From Desulfopila sp. IMCC35006 (GTDB lineage: Bacteria; Desulfobacterota; Desulfobulbia; Desulfobulbales; Desulfocapsaceae), in assembly GCF_005116645.1 (NCBI RefSeq), contig NZ_SWCM01000001.1, forward strand, positions 682,001-746,000: a stretch of DNA of 64,000 nt. Reading direction: 5' to 3'. The position numbers and the translations under genes are program-made. The notes below the pieces were generated by a model. It did no database searches. It had not been told where the DNA came from and saw only the letters and a program-made list of their open reading frames with translations. Below, one piece after another: positions 16,053 through 26,577 of the stretch (its first letter is position 1; every line of letters begins with the position of its first letter).

Positions 16053-17174
16053 ATGAAAGCACTTATCGCCCTGGAAGACGGGACCATCTTTGCAGGGCAC
16101 TCATTTACCGGCCATGGTGAGGCGATCGGCGAGATTGTTTTTAACACCTCCCTGAGCGGGTATCAGGAAATCCTTACTGATCCGTCCTATACCGGGCAGA
16201 TCGTCACCATGACCTATCCGCTGATCGGCAACTATGGTGTCAATCCTGAAGACATGGAATCAGCGGCCATACACCCTATGGCTTTTCTGGTAAAAGAGTA
16301 CAATCCTTATCCTTCCAATTACCGCTCAACCCAGACACTTGCCGATTTTCTCCAGCAATACGGTGTACTTGGTGTTGAAGGATTTGACACCAGAGCGCTT
16401 GTCAGGCATATCCGCACCAAAGGTGCAATGAAGGGTATCGTCTCGACCCGTGACATGAACCATGAATCCCTGATTAAAAGGGCCAAGGAATGGCCGGGGC
16501 TCATCGGTCAGGATATGGTGCAGCGGGTGACCTGCCGGGAACCTTACGGCTGGGCCGACAATCGTCCGGTACCGGGGACTGATTTTTCCACCGCCCAGAG
16601 TGGCATGGACAATCCTTTCAAGGTGGTGGCCTTTGATTTCGGCATTAAATACAACCAGCTTCGCCTGTTGACCCAAAAAGGCTGCCGGGTCCAGGTTGTC
16701 CCGGCTACCACCAGCGCCGAAACGGTTCTGGCCATGAACCCGGACGGCATTTTTCTGTCCAACGGTCCCGGCGACCCCGAGGGCGTTGAAGGGGTGGTCG
16801 ATACGATCAAATCCCTGCTGGGAAAGAAACCCATCTTTGGCATCTGCCTTGGCCATCAGATGCTCGGCCTCGCCTACGGCGGTTCGGCGTATAAACTGAA
16901 ATTTGGTCATCGGGGCGGCAATCAGCCGGTAAAAGATCTTACCACCGGCCATGTGGAGATTACTGCCCAAAACCACGGCTTTTGTATCGATCCAACAAGT
17001 CTCCCTGAAGATGCCGTGGAAGTCACACATATCAATCTCAACGACAACAGCCTGGAAGGCATGCGCCATAGGAAATATCCGGCTTTCTCGGTGCAATATC
17101 ATCCCGAATACGCCCCGGGCCCCCATGACGCCATCTATCTGTTTGACCGTTTTCTGGCCATGATGCGCAGGTAG
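16053..17174 (+). CDS. carA: Carbamoyl-phosphate synthase small (glutaminase) subunit
   Basis: 373 residues, the normal CarA length. It hydrolyses glutamine and channels ammonia to CarB for carbamoyl phosphate, used in arginine and pyrimidine synthesis. The N-terminal CPSase domain has FNTSLSGYQEILTDPSY, and the class I amidotransferase domain has the nucleophile in GICLGHQ with the histidine-glutamate pair in YHPEYAPGP. The preceding GGAAAGACGGCC gives a reasonable ribosome site for the ATG at 16053. carB follows after 69 nt. Confidence 0.97.
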   Translation: MKALIALEDGTIFAGHSFTGHGEAIGEIVFNTSLSGYQEILTDPSYTGQIVTMTYPLIGNYGVNPEDMESAAIHPMAFLVKEYNPYPSNYRSTQTLADFLQQYGVLGVEGFDTRALVRHIRTKGAMKGIVSTRDMNHESLIKRAKEWPGLIGQDMVQRVTCREPYGWADNRPVPGTDFSTAQSGMDNPFKVVAFDFGIKYNQLRLLTQKGCRVQVVPATTSAETVLAMNPDGIFLSNGPGDPEGVEGVVDTIKSLLGKKPIFGICLGHQMLGLAYGGSAYKLKFGHRGGNQPVKDLTTGHVEITAQNHGFCIDPTSLPEDAVEVTHINLNDNSLEGMRHRKYPAFSVQYHPEYAPGPHDAIYLFDRFLAMMRR

Positions 17175-17243
17175 ACACATACCACCGACCAAATCTCCAC
17201 ATATCATCACCCGGCAAGGGTCAACATAAAATAAAAAAATAAC

Positions 17244-20200
17244 ATGCCGAAAAGAACAGATATCAAAAAAATCCTCATCATCGGCTCCGGCCCCATCATT
17301 ATCAGCCAGGCCTGCGAATTCGACTACTCCGGTGCCCAGGCCGTAAAGGCCCTCAAAGAGGAGGGGTATGAGGTCGTCCTCATCAACTCCAATCCGGCAA
17401 CGATCATGACCGACCCGGAACTGGCCGACAGTACCTATATCGAGCCGATTACCCCGGAATTCATCGCCAAAGTCATTGAAAAAGAGCGCCCCGATGCCAT
17501 GCTGCCGACCCTGGGCGGCCAGACCGCACTCAATGCCGCCATCAAAGTGGCTGAAATGGGGATTCTTGAAAAATACAACGTTGAGCTGCTTGCGGCCAAT
17601 ATTGCGGTTATTAAAAAAGCCGAAGGCCGCGAAGAATTTCGCGACGCCATGCGCAAGATAAACCTCAAAGTCCCCGAATCAAGAATTGTTAAAACCCTTG
17701 AAGCGGCGATTATCGCAGGCGACGAACTCGGTTTTCCAATCATCGTCCGACCGAGCTTTACCCTGGGCGGCACCGGTGGCGGGGTTGCCTATAACCGCCA
17801 GGAACTGGTGGAACTCTGCACCTCCGGCCTGGATTTGTCCATGACCACCGAAGTCATGCTGGAGCGCAGTCTGCTGGGCTGGAAAGAGTATGAACTGGAG
17901 GTGATGCGCGATAAGAACGACAACGTCGTGATCATCTGCTCCATTGAAAATGTCGACGCCATGGGCGTGCATACCGGTGACAGCATCACCGTTGCCCCGG
18001 CCCAGACCCTGACCGATCGCGAATACCAGGAAATGCGCGATGCAGCCATCGCCATCATCCGGGAGATCGGCGTGGAAACCGGCGGATCAAATGTTCAGTT
18101 TGCCGTCAACCCAGAAGATGGCGAACTGATGGTCATCGAGATGAACCCCCGGGTGTCGAGAAGCTCGGCTCTGGCCTCCAAGGCCACCGGTTTTCCCATC
18201 GCCAAGATTGCCGCCAAGCTGGCCGTCGGCTACACCCTTGACGAGTTGACCAACGACATCACCCGCGAGACGCTTGCCGCCTTTGAACCGAGCATTGATT
18301 ATTGCGTGGTCAAAATCCCCCGCTGGACCTTTGAAAAATTTCCCGAGGCCGACGATGTCCTGACCACCTCCATGAAATCGGTCGGGGAAACCATGTCCAT
18401 CGGCAGGACCTTTAAAGAGGCCTTTCAAAAGGCGATGCGCTCCCTGGAAACGGGACGTTTCGGCTTCGGCGGCGACGGCAAGCAGCTGCTTGACCACCTT
18501 GACCCGGAAGACCTGGCCCGGGGACTGCGAATCCCCAGCTCAAAACGCATCTCTTTTATCTATGAAGCATTAAAGCGCAATATGAGTCTGGATGAGTTGT
18601 ATGACCTGACCAAAATTGATCGCTGGTTTCTCTTCAATTTTCAACAAATTATCGACACCGAACGAGACATCTCCGCGCGTGGTTTTCAGGGCCTGGATCC
18701 GGAGTTCCTGCGATTTTGCAAGGAAAGAGGTTTTTCCGACCAGCAGCTCGCCTACTTAACCGGCACCTCCGAAGACGACATTCGCCAGCTGCGCAAAAAA
18801 CTGGATATTCTGCCGGTATATAAACTGGTCGACACCTGTGCCGCCGAGTTCGAGTCATATACGCCGTATTACTACTCAACCTACGAGCAGGAAAATGAAG
18901 CCAAAAAAACCGACGGCAAGAAAATAATTATCCTCGGCGGCGGCCCCAACCGTATCGGTCAGGGTATTGAGTTTGATTACTGCTGCGTTCACGCGGCATT
19001 TGCCTTAAGAGAGATCGGCGTTGAATCGATCATGATCAACTCCAACCCGGAAACGGTATCCACCGACTATGACACCTCGGACAAGCTGTTCTTTGAGCCG
19101 CTGACCCGGGAAGATGTGCTGAACATCATTGACCAGGAACAACCGGACGGCATCATCGTCCAGTTCGGCGGCCAGACCCCGCTTAACCTGGCCGTTCCCC
19201 TGGCGGAAGCGGGCGTAAAAATTGTCGGCACCCAGCCCGATGCCATCGACCGGGCCGAAGACCGGAAAAGGTTCCAGCAGTTTCTGCAGAAACTCAACCT
19301 GCGCCAACCTGACAACGACACCGTTCATACCCTTGACGAGGCCCTCGCCGCCGCCAATCGCATCGGCTACCCGGTCGTGGTCCGGCCATCGTACGTCCTT
19401 GGCGGCAGGGACATGCGTATCGTTTACAATGACCAGGGCATCAAGGATTTCATGCTGGCAGTCGGGGGCACCTCGCTGGAGCACCCAATACTGATCGATA
19501 AATTTTTAAAAGATGCAATCGAAATAGACGTCGACGCCATCTGCGACGGGCGGCAAACCATTATCGGCGGCATTCTTGAGCACGTGGAAGAGGCCGGCAT
19601 CCATTCGGGTGATTCGTGCTCCATTCTGCCCCCGCACACCCTGTCGGCGGATCTCATCGAGGAGATCAAACGAGCCAGCAGGGCCATGGCTGAAGAACTC
19701 GGGGTCATCGGCCTGATGAACGTGCAGTTCGCCGTCAAAGACAAACAGCTCTATATCCTTGAGGTCAACCCACGCGCTTCACGCACGGTCCCCTTTGTCA
19801 GCAAGGCAACGGGAGTCCCGCTGGCCAAACTCGCCACCAAGGTGATGATGGGTGCTACGCTGCAGGAACTTGGCCTGACAACTGAAGTTGAAATCAAACA
19901 CTGGGCGGTCAAAGAGTCGGTCTTCCCCTTCGATCGTTTTGAAAAAGTCGATACCCTGCTCGGCCCGGAAATGAAATCCACCGGTGAGGTAATGGGCATC
20001 GACGACAACCTGGGGCTGGCCATCGCCAAGGCCCATCTGGCGGCAAGCTCGAAGGTCCCCGCATCCGGCAATGTTTTTATCAGCGTGCGCGACAACGACA
20101 AGGCAGCCGTGCTCCCCGTGGCCAGGGCGCTGGTCGAACTCGATTTCACTATCTTCGCCACCACCGCCACCGCGGCCTTCCTGCAGAAAGCGGGTGTTGC

Positions 20201-20465
20201 CTGCGAACTGATCAACAAGATCTCGCAGGGCAGACCACATATTCTAGACAAGATCCAGGACGGCCAGATCTCCTGGATTGTCAACACCTCGATGGGCCGG
20301 CGCACCACCGAAGATTCCTATTTGATCCGAAGAGCGGCTCTGGTCTACCATATTCCCTATACGACCACCATCAGCGGTGCAGCCGCTCTGGTCAAGGGGA
20401 TACAGGAATTAAAGAACAACGAGATGGTGGTCCATCCTGTCCAATACTTTACACAATCATTATGA
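17244..20465 (+). CDS. carB: Carbamoyl-phosphate synthase large subunit
   Basis: 1073 residues, full length. Two homologous ATP-grasp halves are visible. The first starts [21 protein letters not shown] and has [13 protein letters not shown]; the second starts [20 protein letters not shown] and has [12 protein letters not shown]. The oligomerisation domain lies between them and an MGS-like allosteric domain at the C-terminus ([14 protein letters not shown], then [19 protein letters not shown]). The allosteric domain suggests feedback by nucleotides or ornithine as in other bacteria. It is paired with carA on the same strand. Confidence 0.98.
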   Translation: MPKRTDIKKILIIGSGPIIISQACEFDYSGAQAVKALKEEGYEVVLINSNPATIMTDPELADSTYIEPITPEFIAKVIEKERPDAMLPTLGGQTALNAAIKVAEMGILEKYNVELLAANIAVIKKAEGREEFRDAMRKINLKVPESRIVKTLEAAIIAGDELGFPIIVRPSFTLGGTGGGVAYNRQELVELCTSGLDLSMTTEVMLERSLLGWKEYELEVMRDKNDNVVIICSIENVDAMGVHTGDSITVAPAQTLTDREYQEMRDAAIAIIREIGVETGGSNVQFAVNPEDGELMVIEMNPRVSRSSALASKATGFPIAKIAAKLAVGYTLDELTNDITRETLAAFEPSIDYCVVKIPRWTFEKFPEADDVLTTSMKSVGETMSIGRTFKEAFQKAMRSLETGRFGFGGDGKQLLDHLDPEDLARGLRIPSSKRISFIYEALKRNMSLDELYDLTKIDRWFLFNFQQIIDTERDISARGFQGLDPEFLRFCKERGFSDQQLAYLTGTSEDDIRQLRKKLDILPVYKLVDTCAAEFESYTPYYYSTYEQENEAKKTDGKKIIILGGGPNRIGQGIEFDYCCVHAAFALREIGVESIMINSNPETVSTDYDTSDKLFFEPLTREDVLNIIDQEQPDGIIVQFGGQTPLNLAVPLAEAGVKIVGTQPDAIDRAEDRKRFQQFLQKLNLRQPDNDTVHTLDEALAAANRIGYPVVVRPSYVLGGRDMRIVYNDQGIKDFMLAVGGTSLEHPILIDKFLKDAIEIDVDAICDGRQTIIGGILEHVEEAGIHSGDSCSILPPHTLSADLIEEIKRASRAMAEELGVIGLMNVQFAVKDKQLYILEVNPRASRTVPFVSKATGVPLAKLATKVMMGATLQELGLTTEVEIKHWAVKESVFPFDRFEKVDTLLGPEMKSTGEVMGIDDNLGLAIAKAHLAASSKVPASGNVFISVRDNDKAAVLPVARALVELDFTIFATTATAAFLQKAGVACELINKISQGRPHILDKIQDGQISWIVNTSMGRRTTEDSYLIRRAALVYHIPYTTTISGAAALVKGIQELKNNEMVVHPVQYFTQSL

Positions 20466-20637
20466 GTGAATAAAATATATGAAGATCCTGCTCGACATTC
20501 TCGCTTTTTGATTTACCTTAAGGGGGCACGGATCGAGAAAACACCAATGGGGCATAATTATGCGCTCATTGGGGAACTGCAGTATTTGCCTGCAAAACAA
20601 AATAGTTAAAACACATCTTAACCACTGGTCATACGTA

Positions 20638-20678
20638 CCTTGTACTGTCTTTACAAAAAACAGAAAGGCAGTACAGGG
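20638..20678 (+). promoter_or_regulatory. Strong leader hairpin 16 nt upstream of the ftsH ribosome site
   Basis: Positions 20638-20652 pair with 20664-20678 in a 15-pair stem (13 Watson-Crick pairs and two G-U) around an A-rich 11-nt loop. It ends 16 nt before the GGAGGGG ribosome site and has no T-run, so it is not a terminator. It may regulate ftsH translation or mRNA decay, for example by temperature. Confidence 0.55.
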
Positions 20679-20703
20679 AAACCAGGAGCCACCGGAGGGG
20701 TCG

Positions 20704-22710
20704 TTGAATACTTTCTATAAAAATTTGAGCATGTGGCTGGTGATTGGTCTGACCATGATCCTCCTTTTCAATCTTTTCAATAAGCCGCAGAGCAACGTGA
20801 CTTCGCTGACCTACAGCGAATTCATGTCCAGTGTGGCGAATAAGGCGATCAATCGTGTCACTATCAGCGGCGATGTGCTTACAGGCACCCTGCAGGATGG
20901 CAAGCCGTTCCAGACCGTGTATCCTCCAAACGACAGCGAGCTGATTTCCATTCTCCGTCAGTCAGGGGTAGATATCAATGTCAAAGAAACCCAGAAAGAT
21001 TCGTGGTTGATGACTATTTTCGTCTCCTGGTTCCCGATGCTTCTCCTCATCGGCGTCTGGGTCTTTTTTATGCGCCAGATGCAGGGCGGCGGCAAGGGCG
21101 GCGCGCTCTCCTTTGGTAAAAACAGGGCCAGATTGACGGAACAGAGTAACAATAAAGTTACTTTTGCCGATGTTGCCGGAATCGACGAGGCGAAAGAAGA
21201 ACTGGAAGAGATTGTCGATTTTCTGAAAGACCCGGGTAAGTTCACCGCCCTCGGCGGCAGGATTCCAACCGGCGTGCTGCTGGCCGGTGCACCGGGAACG
21301 GGAAAGACCCTGCTGGCCAAAGCCATAGCTGGAGAAGCCGACGTGCCTTTTTTCTCTATCTCCGGCTCAGACTTTGTCGAGATGTTTGTTGGTGTCGGTG
21401 CATCCCGTGTCCGTGACATGTTTGCCCAGGGCAAAAAAAGTGCACCCTGCATTATCTTTATCGACGAGATCGATGCCGTTGGTCGACACCGTGGCGCAGG
21501 CCTCGGCGGCGGTCACGATGAGCGCGAGCAGACACTGAACCAGCTGCTCGTCGAGATGGATGGGTTTGAAACCAACGACGGAGTCATTATCGTCGCGGCA
21601 ACCAACAGACCCGATGTCCTTGACCCCGCCCTGCTGCGTCCAGGACGTTTTGACCGCCAGGTGATTGTGCCGGTGCCTGATGTCGGCGGACGGCAGAAAA
21701 TCCTGTCGATATATGCCAAGAAAACCAAGATGGCCGCCAATATTGATCTTGAAATCCTCGCCCGGGGAACCCCTGGTTTCACCGGAGCTGACCTGGAGAA
21801 CCTGGTCAACGAAGCGGCCCTGATGGCCGCCCGGAAGGGGGCCAAGGAAATTACTCTCGACCTGCTGGAAATGGCCAAAGACAAGATCATGATGGGCTCG
21901 GAACGACGGTCGATGATTATCAATGAGAAAGAAAAGAAAGTTACGGCATATCATGAGGCAGGCCATGCACTTGTGGCCTGGCTGCTGCCTGACACAGACC
22001 CGATCCATAAGGTGACGATTATCCCCCGTGGTCGGGCCCTTGGTCTGACCATGCAGTTGCCGACCGATGATAAGTATACGCATTCGAAAAAGGATTTGAA
22101 AAACAGTCTCTGCATTCTTTACGGCGGCAGGATCGCCGAAAAAATCATCTTTGACGAGATTACCACCGGAGCCGGCAACGATATTGAACGGGCTTCCGGG
22201 CTGGCCAGGAAAATGGTCTGCGAATGGGGTATGAGCGATGATCTCGGCGCGCTTACCTACGGCAAAAAAGAAGAGCAGATTTTTCTTGGCAGGGAAATTG
22301 GCCATAACCGCGATTTCAGTGAGGAAACCGCGAGGCTGATCGATATTTCGGTACGAAGATTTATCGACGAGGCTATGGCGACCGTGACCAATCTTCTCGA
22401 AGAGCACCGGGATATCCTTACCATGATGGCGGAAGAACTCCTGGAAAAAGAAACCATTGTGCTCACCGATCTGGAGCGAATGGTCGAAGAACTCCGGCCG
22501 GGCAAATACACGGCCAAGATGAAAAAAGTCAAGAAGCCGGCAGCGAAGGTTCAACCGGCACCGGAAGAAAGTGCTGCCGAGCCGGTTGACGCCAGCGGGG
22601 AAACAGCTGCCAGCGAACAACCCGAAGACACAACTCACGCAAGTGCACCGGAAAACGAAGGTGCTTCGCCAGCTGACGAAAAAGAGAATAAAGGGTCAGA
22701 CAACCAGTAA
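20704..22710 (+). CDS. ftsH: ATP-dependent zinc metalloprotease FtsH
   Basis: 668 residues with two N-terminal membrane helices flanking a periplasmic domain, then the AAA+ ATPase and M41 peptidase. It degrades membrane and regulatory proteins as a hexamer. Walker A is GAPGTGKT (195-202), Walker B is [11 protein letters not shown], the second region of homology is [21 protein letters not shown], and the zinc site is HEAGH (417-421). The C-terminal 60 residues are rich in Ala, Pro and Glu. I chose the TTG at 20704 because GGAGGGG lies just ahead and the protein then begins directly at the first membrane helix; the frame upstream to 20560 encodes an unrelated, non-membrane extension. folP overlaps the stop by one nt. 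Confidence 0.96.
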   Translation: MNTFYKNLSMWLVIGLTMILLFNLFNKPQSNVTSLTYSEFMSSVANKAINRVTISGDVLTGTLQDGKPFQTVYPPNDSELISILRQSGVDINVKETQKDSWLMTIFVSWFPMLLLIGVWVFFMRQMQGGGKGGALSFGKNRARLTEQSNNKVTFADVAGIDEAKEELEEIVDFLKDPGKFTALGGRIPTGVLLAGAPGTGKTLLAKAIAGEADVPFFSISGSDFVEMFVGVGASRVRDMFAQGKKSAPCIIFIDEIDAVGRHRGAGLGGGHDEREQTLNQLLVEMDGFETNDGVIIVAATNRPDVLDPALLRPGRFDRQVIVPVPDVGGRQKILSIYAKKTKMAANIDLEILARGTPGFTGADLENLVNEAALMAARKGAKEITLDLLEMAKDKIMMGSERRSMIINEKEKKVTAYHEAGHALVAWLLPDTDPIHKVTIIPRGRALGLTMQLPTDDKYTHSKKDLKNSLCILYGGRIAEKIIFDEITTGAGNDIERASGLARKMVCEWGMSDDLGALTYGKKEEQIFLGREIGHNRDFSEETARLIDISVRRFIDEAMATVTNLLEEHRDILTMMAEELLEKETIVLTDLERMVEELRPGKYTAKMKKVKKPAAKVQPAPEESAAEPVDASGETAASEQPEDTTHASAPENEGASPADEKENKGSDNQ

Positions 22711-23519
22711 TGGCTGCGGTTGCCATGCAGATAATGGGTATCCTCAATGTGACGCCCGATTCCTTTTCCGATGGTGGCAGGTACGCGGAATTTGAATCGG
22801 CCGTAACCCAGGCAGGCGAGCTTATCGCAGCCGGGGCGGATATCCTTGATGTGGGCGGGGAGTCAACCCGCCCTTTTGCCGATCCGGTGGACACAGAAGA
22901 AGAACTGCGCCGGGTCATTCCGGTTATCAAGGCGATTCGCCAGAAGTACGCTCTTCCCATCTCCATCGATACCACAAAAGCCGTTGTCGCCCGGGAGGCA
23001 CTCCAGGCGGGTGCCAATATTATCAACGATATCTCAGCCCTGGCCAAAGATCCGGAAATGATTGAAGTGGTCAGGGCAAGCAGTGTCCCGGTGATCATCA
23101 TGCATATGCAGGGAACGCCGTCTGATATGCAGATCGAGCCGTTCTATGAGGATGTGGTCGCCGAAATTATAGATTTTTTCCAAGAACGCATTGCCTGGAT
23201 CACCGGCAAGGGCGTTGACCGCCACCGCCTCATTCTTGATCCCGGTATCGGTTTTGGTAAGACCCTGCAGCACAATCTGTCGCTCATCAAACATCTTTCC
23301 GCTTTTTCATGTTTTAATCTCCCCCTGCTCCTCGGCCATAGCCGGAAACGTTTTCTTGGAACGATTACCGGAATCCAAGCGGAAAAAGAGCGTGATCTCG
23401 CCACTGCTGTTATCGCCGCGTTATGCGCCGACCAGAATATCGCCATGGTCAGAGTACATAATGTCGCGGCCACCCGCCAGGCACTGCTGCTTGCAGAGGC
23501 TGTCCGGTCCGCAGAATAA
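22710..23519 (+). CDS. folP: Dihydropteroate synthase
   Basis: 269 residues. It joins p-aminobenzoate to the pterin pyrophosphate in folate synthesis. Family signatures are intact: IMGILNVTPDSFSDGG near the start, ADILDVGGESTRP, ISIDTTK, NDISAL, MHMQGTP, LDPGIGFGKT, and GHSRKRF. The ATG shares its A with the last base of the ftsH stop, which indicates translational coupling; an ftsH-folP order is common in this part of the bacterial tree. Confidence 0.96.
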   Translation: MAAVAMQIMGILNVTPDSFSDGGRYAEFESAVTQAGELIAAGADILDVGGESTRPFADPVDTEEELRRVIPVIKAIRQKYALPISIDTTKAVVAREALQAGANIINDISALAKDPEMIEVVRASSVPVIIMHMQGTPSDMQIEPFYEDVVAEIIDFFQERIAWITGKGVDRHRLILDPGIGFGKTLQHNLSLIKHLSAFSCFNLPLLLGHSRKRFLGTITGIQAEKERDLATAVIAALCADQNIAMVRVHNVAATRQALLLAEAVRSAE

Positions 23520-23548
23520 TCCATGCAGGCGGCACCTCAGGGCAGCAG

Positions 23549-25678
23549 ATGATTTCTGAACAAACATATCCCGATACTATCGCCCGCCGACTGAATATCT
23601 CGACAGCTCAGGTTATCGGCACCCTGAATCTCTTTGCCGAAGGAGGAACCGTTCCGTTCATCGCCAGATATCGAAAGGAGGCGACCGGTTCGCTCGATGA
23701 AGTTGCCATTCTGGCGATCCAGGACCAGCACCGGGAACTGATTGAAATAGATAAACGGCGAACGGCGATAGCCGAGTCCCTGCTTAAAAACGACCTGCTC
23801 ACAGACACTCTTGCCAGGCAGATACAGCACGCGCAAAGTCTGCCTGAACTTGAAGACATCTATCTCCCCTACCGCCCCAAACGAAAAACACGGGGCGTTG
23901 CCGCCCGGGAAAAAGGTCTCGCCCCCCTGGCCGAACAAATCATGGCCGGAAAGTGCCGCTCCAGTGATATCAGATCATACCTCGACCCGGACAAAGGGGT
24001 TGTTAGCGAGCAGGACGCCCTCGGCGGGGCACGGGATATTATCGCCGAGGATATTGCCGAACACCAGCCGACCCGGGCCGAACTGCGCCGCCTCTTTCAG
24101 ACCCAGGCGGTTGTCGAGGCAAAAGTGGTCAAGAAAAATATCGACCAGGGGGAAAAGTTCAGGGATTATTTTGACTGGCAGGAACCGGCGGCCAAGGCTG
24201 CCGGTCATCGACTGCTGGCCATGTTCCGGGGTGAAAATGAAAAAATCATCAAGATCTCCATCCGCCCACCTGAAGAAAGCTGTCTGCGGCTCCTTAAAAA
24301 ACGCCATCTACCGGCCACCCAGTGGCAAAAAGAAGTAACTGAAGCGATTGAAGACAGCTATCGGCGGCTCCTGGCACCTTCTCTGGAAAACGAACTCGGC
24401 AAAGAACTTAAAGCGCGGGCTGATGCCGAGGCAATCCAGGTTTTCGCCGATAATCTGCGACAGCTGCTTCTGGCTGCCCCCCTCGGAGGAAAACGAGTTC
24501 TTGCCCTGGATCCGGGCTACCGTACCGGTGCCAAACTCGTTGTTCTTGACGAACAGGGGAAACTCCTCGACCACACCACAATCTTCCCAACCCATGGCGG
24601 CAAAAAGCTTGCAGAAGCAGGTGAAGTCATATCCCGGCTGGTGGCCAGATACAACACGGAAGCCATCGGCATCGGCAACGGCACAGCCGGACGCGAAACA
24701 GAAGAGTTCATCCGATCCCTGGACCTCGACAGATCGATTATCATTACCCTGGTGAACGAAGACGGAGCCTCGATATATTCTGCCTCGGAAGCCGCCCGGA
24801 CCGAGTTTCCCGACCAGGATATTACCGTGCGCGGGGCAATTTCCATTGGCCGAAGACTGCAGGATCCCCTGGCGGAACTGGTGAAAATCGATCCAAAATC
24901 AATCGGTGTCGGTCAGTATCAACACGATGTCAATCAGAATGCGCTGAAGAAAGCGCTTGGGGAAGTTGTGGAAAGCTGCGTCAACAGTGTCGGAGTGGAG
25001 CTGAACAGCGCCAGCGCCGAATTACTGACCTATGTCGCAGGGCTTGGTCGAACGCTTGCCGACAATATCCTGACGCACAGAAACAACAACGGCCCTTTTC
25101 AAACCAGGCAGCAACTGCTGGAGGTAGCCCGGCTCGGCCCCAAAGCCTTTGAGCAGAGTGCCGGTTTTCTGCGAGTGCGGGCAAGCAGCAATCCGCTAGA
25201 CGGAAGCGGCGTCCATCCCGAACGCTACGGGCTGGTCAGAAAAATGGCCAGGGACTATGGCGTAACGGTTGAAGATTTATTGACTTCGGACACGGTACGC
25301 AAAACTGTTGATCTGAAAAGATATATTGACGATTCAACCGGTCTGCCCACCCTGACGGATATAATGGGGGAACTGGCGAAACCGGGCCGCGACCCGCGGC
25401 AGGCCTTTGAACAGTTCCATTTCTCCGATACAATCCATTGTATGGATGATCTCTGTGAGGGCATGCGTTTACCGGCCCTGATCACCAATATCACCCGCTT
25501 TGGCGCCTTTGCCGATATCGGTATAAAACAGGACGGCCTGATCCATATCAGTCAGCTTGCCGACCGGTTCATAAAAGATCCTGGGGAAGTGGTGAAAATA
25601 GGGCAGAAAGTGGAAGTACGTGTCGTCGAAATTGACACGAAAAGAAAGCGGATCGCCCTGTCCATGCGCAAAGGCTGA
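23549..25678 (+). CDS. tex: Tex-family RNA-binding transcription accessory protein
   Basis: 709 residues. Tex associates with transcription complexes and nucleic acids. The N-terminal helical domain has VPFIARYRKEATGSLDE and LEDIYLPYRPKRKTR, the YqgF-like RNase H fold has LALDPGYRTGAKLVV, the tandem helix-hairpin-helix region has NGPFQTRQQLLEVARLGPKAFEQ, and the C-terminal S1 domain has ITRFGAFADIGIKQDGLIHISQL. The order is the standard one. It follows folP by 29 nt and is the last gene of the ftsH cluster. Confidence 0.95.
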   Translation: MISEQTYPDTIARRLNISTAQVIGTLNLFAEGGTVPFIARYRKEATGSLDEVAILAIQDQHRELIEIDKRRTAIAESLLKNDLLTDTLARQIQHAQSLPELEDIYLPYRPKRKTRGVAAREKGLAPLAEQIMAGKCRSSDIRSYLDPDKGVVSEQDALGGARDIIAEDIAEHQPTRAELRRLFQTQAVVEAKVVKKNIDQGEKFRDYFDWQEPAAKAAGHRLLAMFRGENEKIIKISIRPPEESCLRLLKKRHLPATQWQKEVTEAIEDSYRRLLAPSLENELGKELKARADAEAIQVFADNLRQLLLAAPLGGKRVLALDPGYRTGAKLVVLDEQGKLLDHTTIFPTHGGKKLAEAGEVISRLVARYNTEAIGIGNGTAGRETEEFIRSLDLDRSIIITLVNEDGASIYSASEAARTEFPDQDITVRGAISIGRRLQDPLAELVKIDPKSIGVGQYQHDVNQNALKKALGEVVESCVNSVGVELNSASAELLTYVAGLGRTLADNILTHRNNNGPFQTRQQLLEVARLGPKAFEQSAGFLRVRASSNPLDGSGVHPERYGLVRKMARDYGVTVEDLLTSDTVRKTVDLKRYIDDSTGLPTLTDIMGELAKPGRDPRQAFEQFHFSDTIHCMDDLCEGMRLPALITNITRFGAFADIGIKQDGLIHISQLADRFIKDPGEVVKIGQKVEVRVVEIDTKRKRIALSMRKG

Positions 25679-25752
25679 TCGAAAAAGATGAAAACAAGCG
25701 AAGCGGCCGCTCGGATAATTCGCCGCCGCTCTCCCCTTGTGGCAGAACCGCG

Positions 25753-26445
25753 CTACAGTATCTCCATCTCAAGCGTATCAACCCCGTTCTCAACGAGCGA
25801 AAGCTGACTGGCCAGACCATAGGAAAGATCGATATCACGCCCTTCGACATATGGCCCTCGGTCGGTTATCGTTGCCACCGCAGTTTGCCCGGTCCGGGGA
25901 TTCTTCAGTTCAACCCTGGTGCCTAACGGCAAATCCTTGTGGGCAATGGTATTGGCGTACATATCGTAAATATCGCCATTTGCCATAGCCCTTCCGTGGT
26001 AATCCTCTCCATACCAACTGGCAACCACTTCGGCGGGCGGCTGCGGACCAATCTGCCTGATCTCGAGCTTTTGGCCGACTTCGAGAAGTTCCGGATCGGT
26101 GATATTGTTATCGCGGATCAAATCCTGCGGATTAACATGAAATTGTTTGATGGCAAGCCCCCAGACGGTATCGCCCGGCTTTACAGTATATTGCGTCAGT
26201 TTGTCCGGCTGTGGTGCTGCCGTGCGCTTCGCGGATTCAGTATTTTTCGATGCGTCATCGAGAACAGCTGAAAAACTGCCTTTATCCACTGCAAGATTCG
26301 CCCCCTCCCGCACAAACCAGTTGCCATTTCGGTTTGATTTGCCAATGGCATCGGGATTTTGCGTGCGCAAGGTCTGCCAGTCCGTGCCCAGACGCTTGGT
26401 AACGAAAGCAATGGTGTCGCCTTTTTGTACGGTATATGCATTCAT
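25753..26445 (-). CDS. Two-LysM plus RlpA-like (DPBB) protein lacking a signal peptide
   Basis: 230 residues. LysM domain 1 (about 3-50, YTVQKGDTIAFVTKRLG), LysM domain 2 (about 85-131, YTVKPGDTVWGLAIKQF) and an RlpA-type double-psi beta-barrel (about 139-230, SWYGEDYHGRAMANGDIYDMYANTIAH then PLGTRVELKNPRTG and TDRGPYVEGRDIDLS). LysM binds peptidoglycan and RlpA acts on glycan strands lacking stem peptides, so a periplasmic site is expected. Yet the protein begins directly with LysM, and a stop codon lies just upstream in frame, so no signal peptide can be added. It may be exported another way or act on muropeptides in the cytoplasm. Confidence 0.8.
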   Translation of the reverse strand: MNAYTVQKGDTIAFVTKRLGTDWQTLRTQNPDAIGKSNRNGNWFVREGANLAVDKGSFSAVLDDASKNTESAKRTAAPQPDKLTQYTVKPGDTVWGLAIKQFHVNPQDLIRDNNITDPELLEVGQKLEIRQIGPQPPAEVVASWYGEDYHGRAMANGDIYDMYANTIAHKDLPLGTRVELKNPRTGQTAVATITDRGPYVEGRDIDLSYGLASQLSLVENGVDTLEMEIL

Positions 26446-26577
26446 CGGAGCTGTATTTGTTTTGGTTTGCTACATGCCAACGGGCATCAATAATAATCTA
26501 AATGGGCTTAAATACGATCTCTCTCCTCTACATATCGGCAGGTTGAAAAATATCTTAACCGGAGAAGAGCAAAGTCG

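Noticed and set aside
16326-17210. 294-codon minus-strand frame over carA
   Set aside because: It is antisense to carA with no domain features; a shadow of the real gene.
21367-22638. 423-codon open frame on the minus strand inside ftsH
   Set aside because: It is antisense to a clearly conserved gene, has no family features, and reflects codon bias of ftsH.
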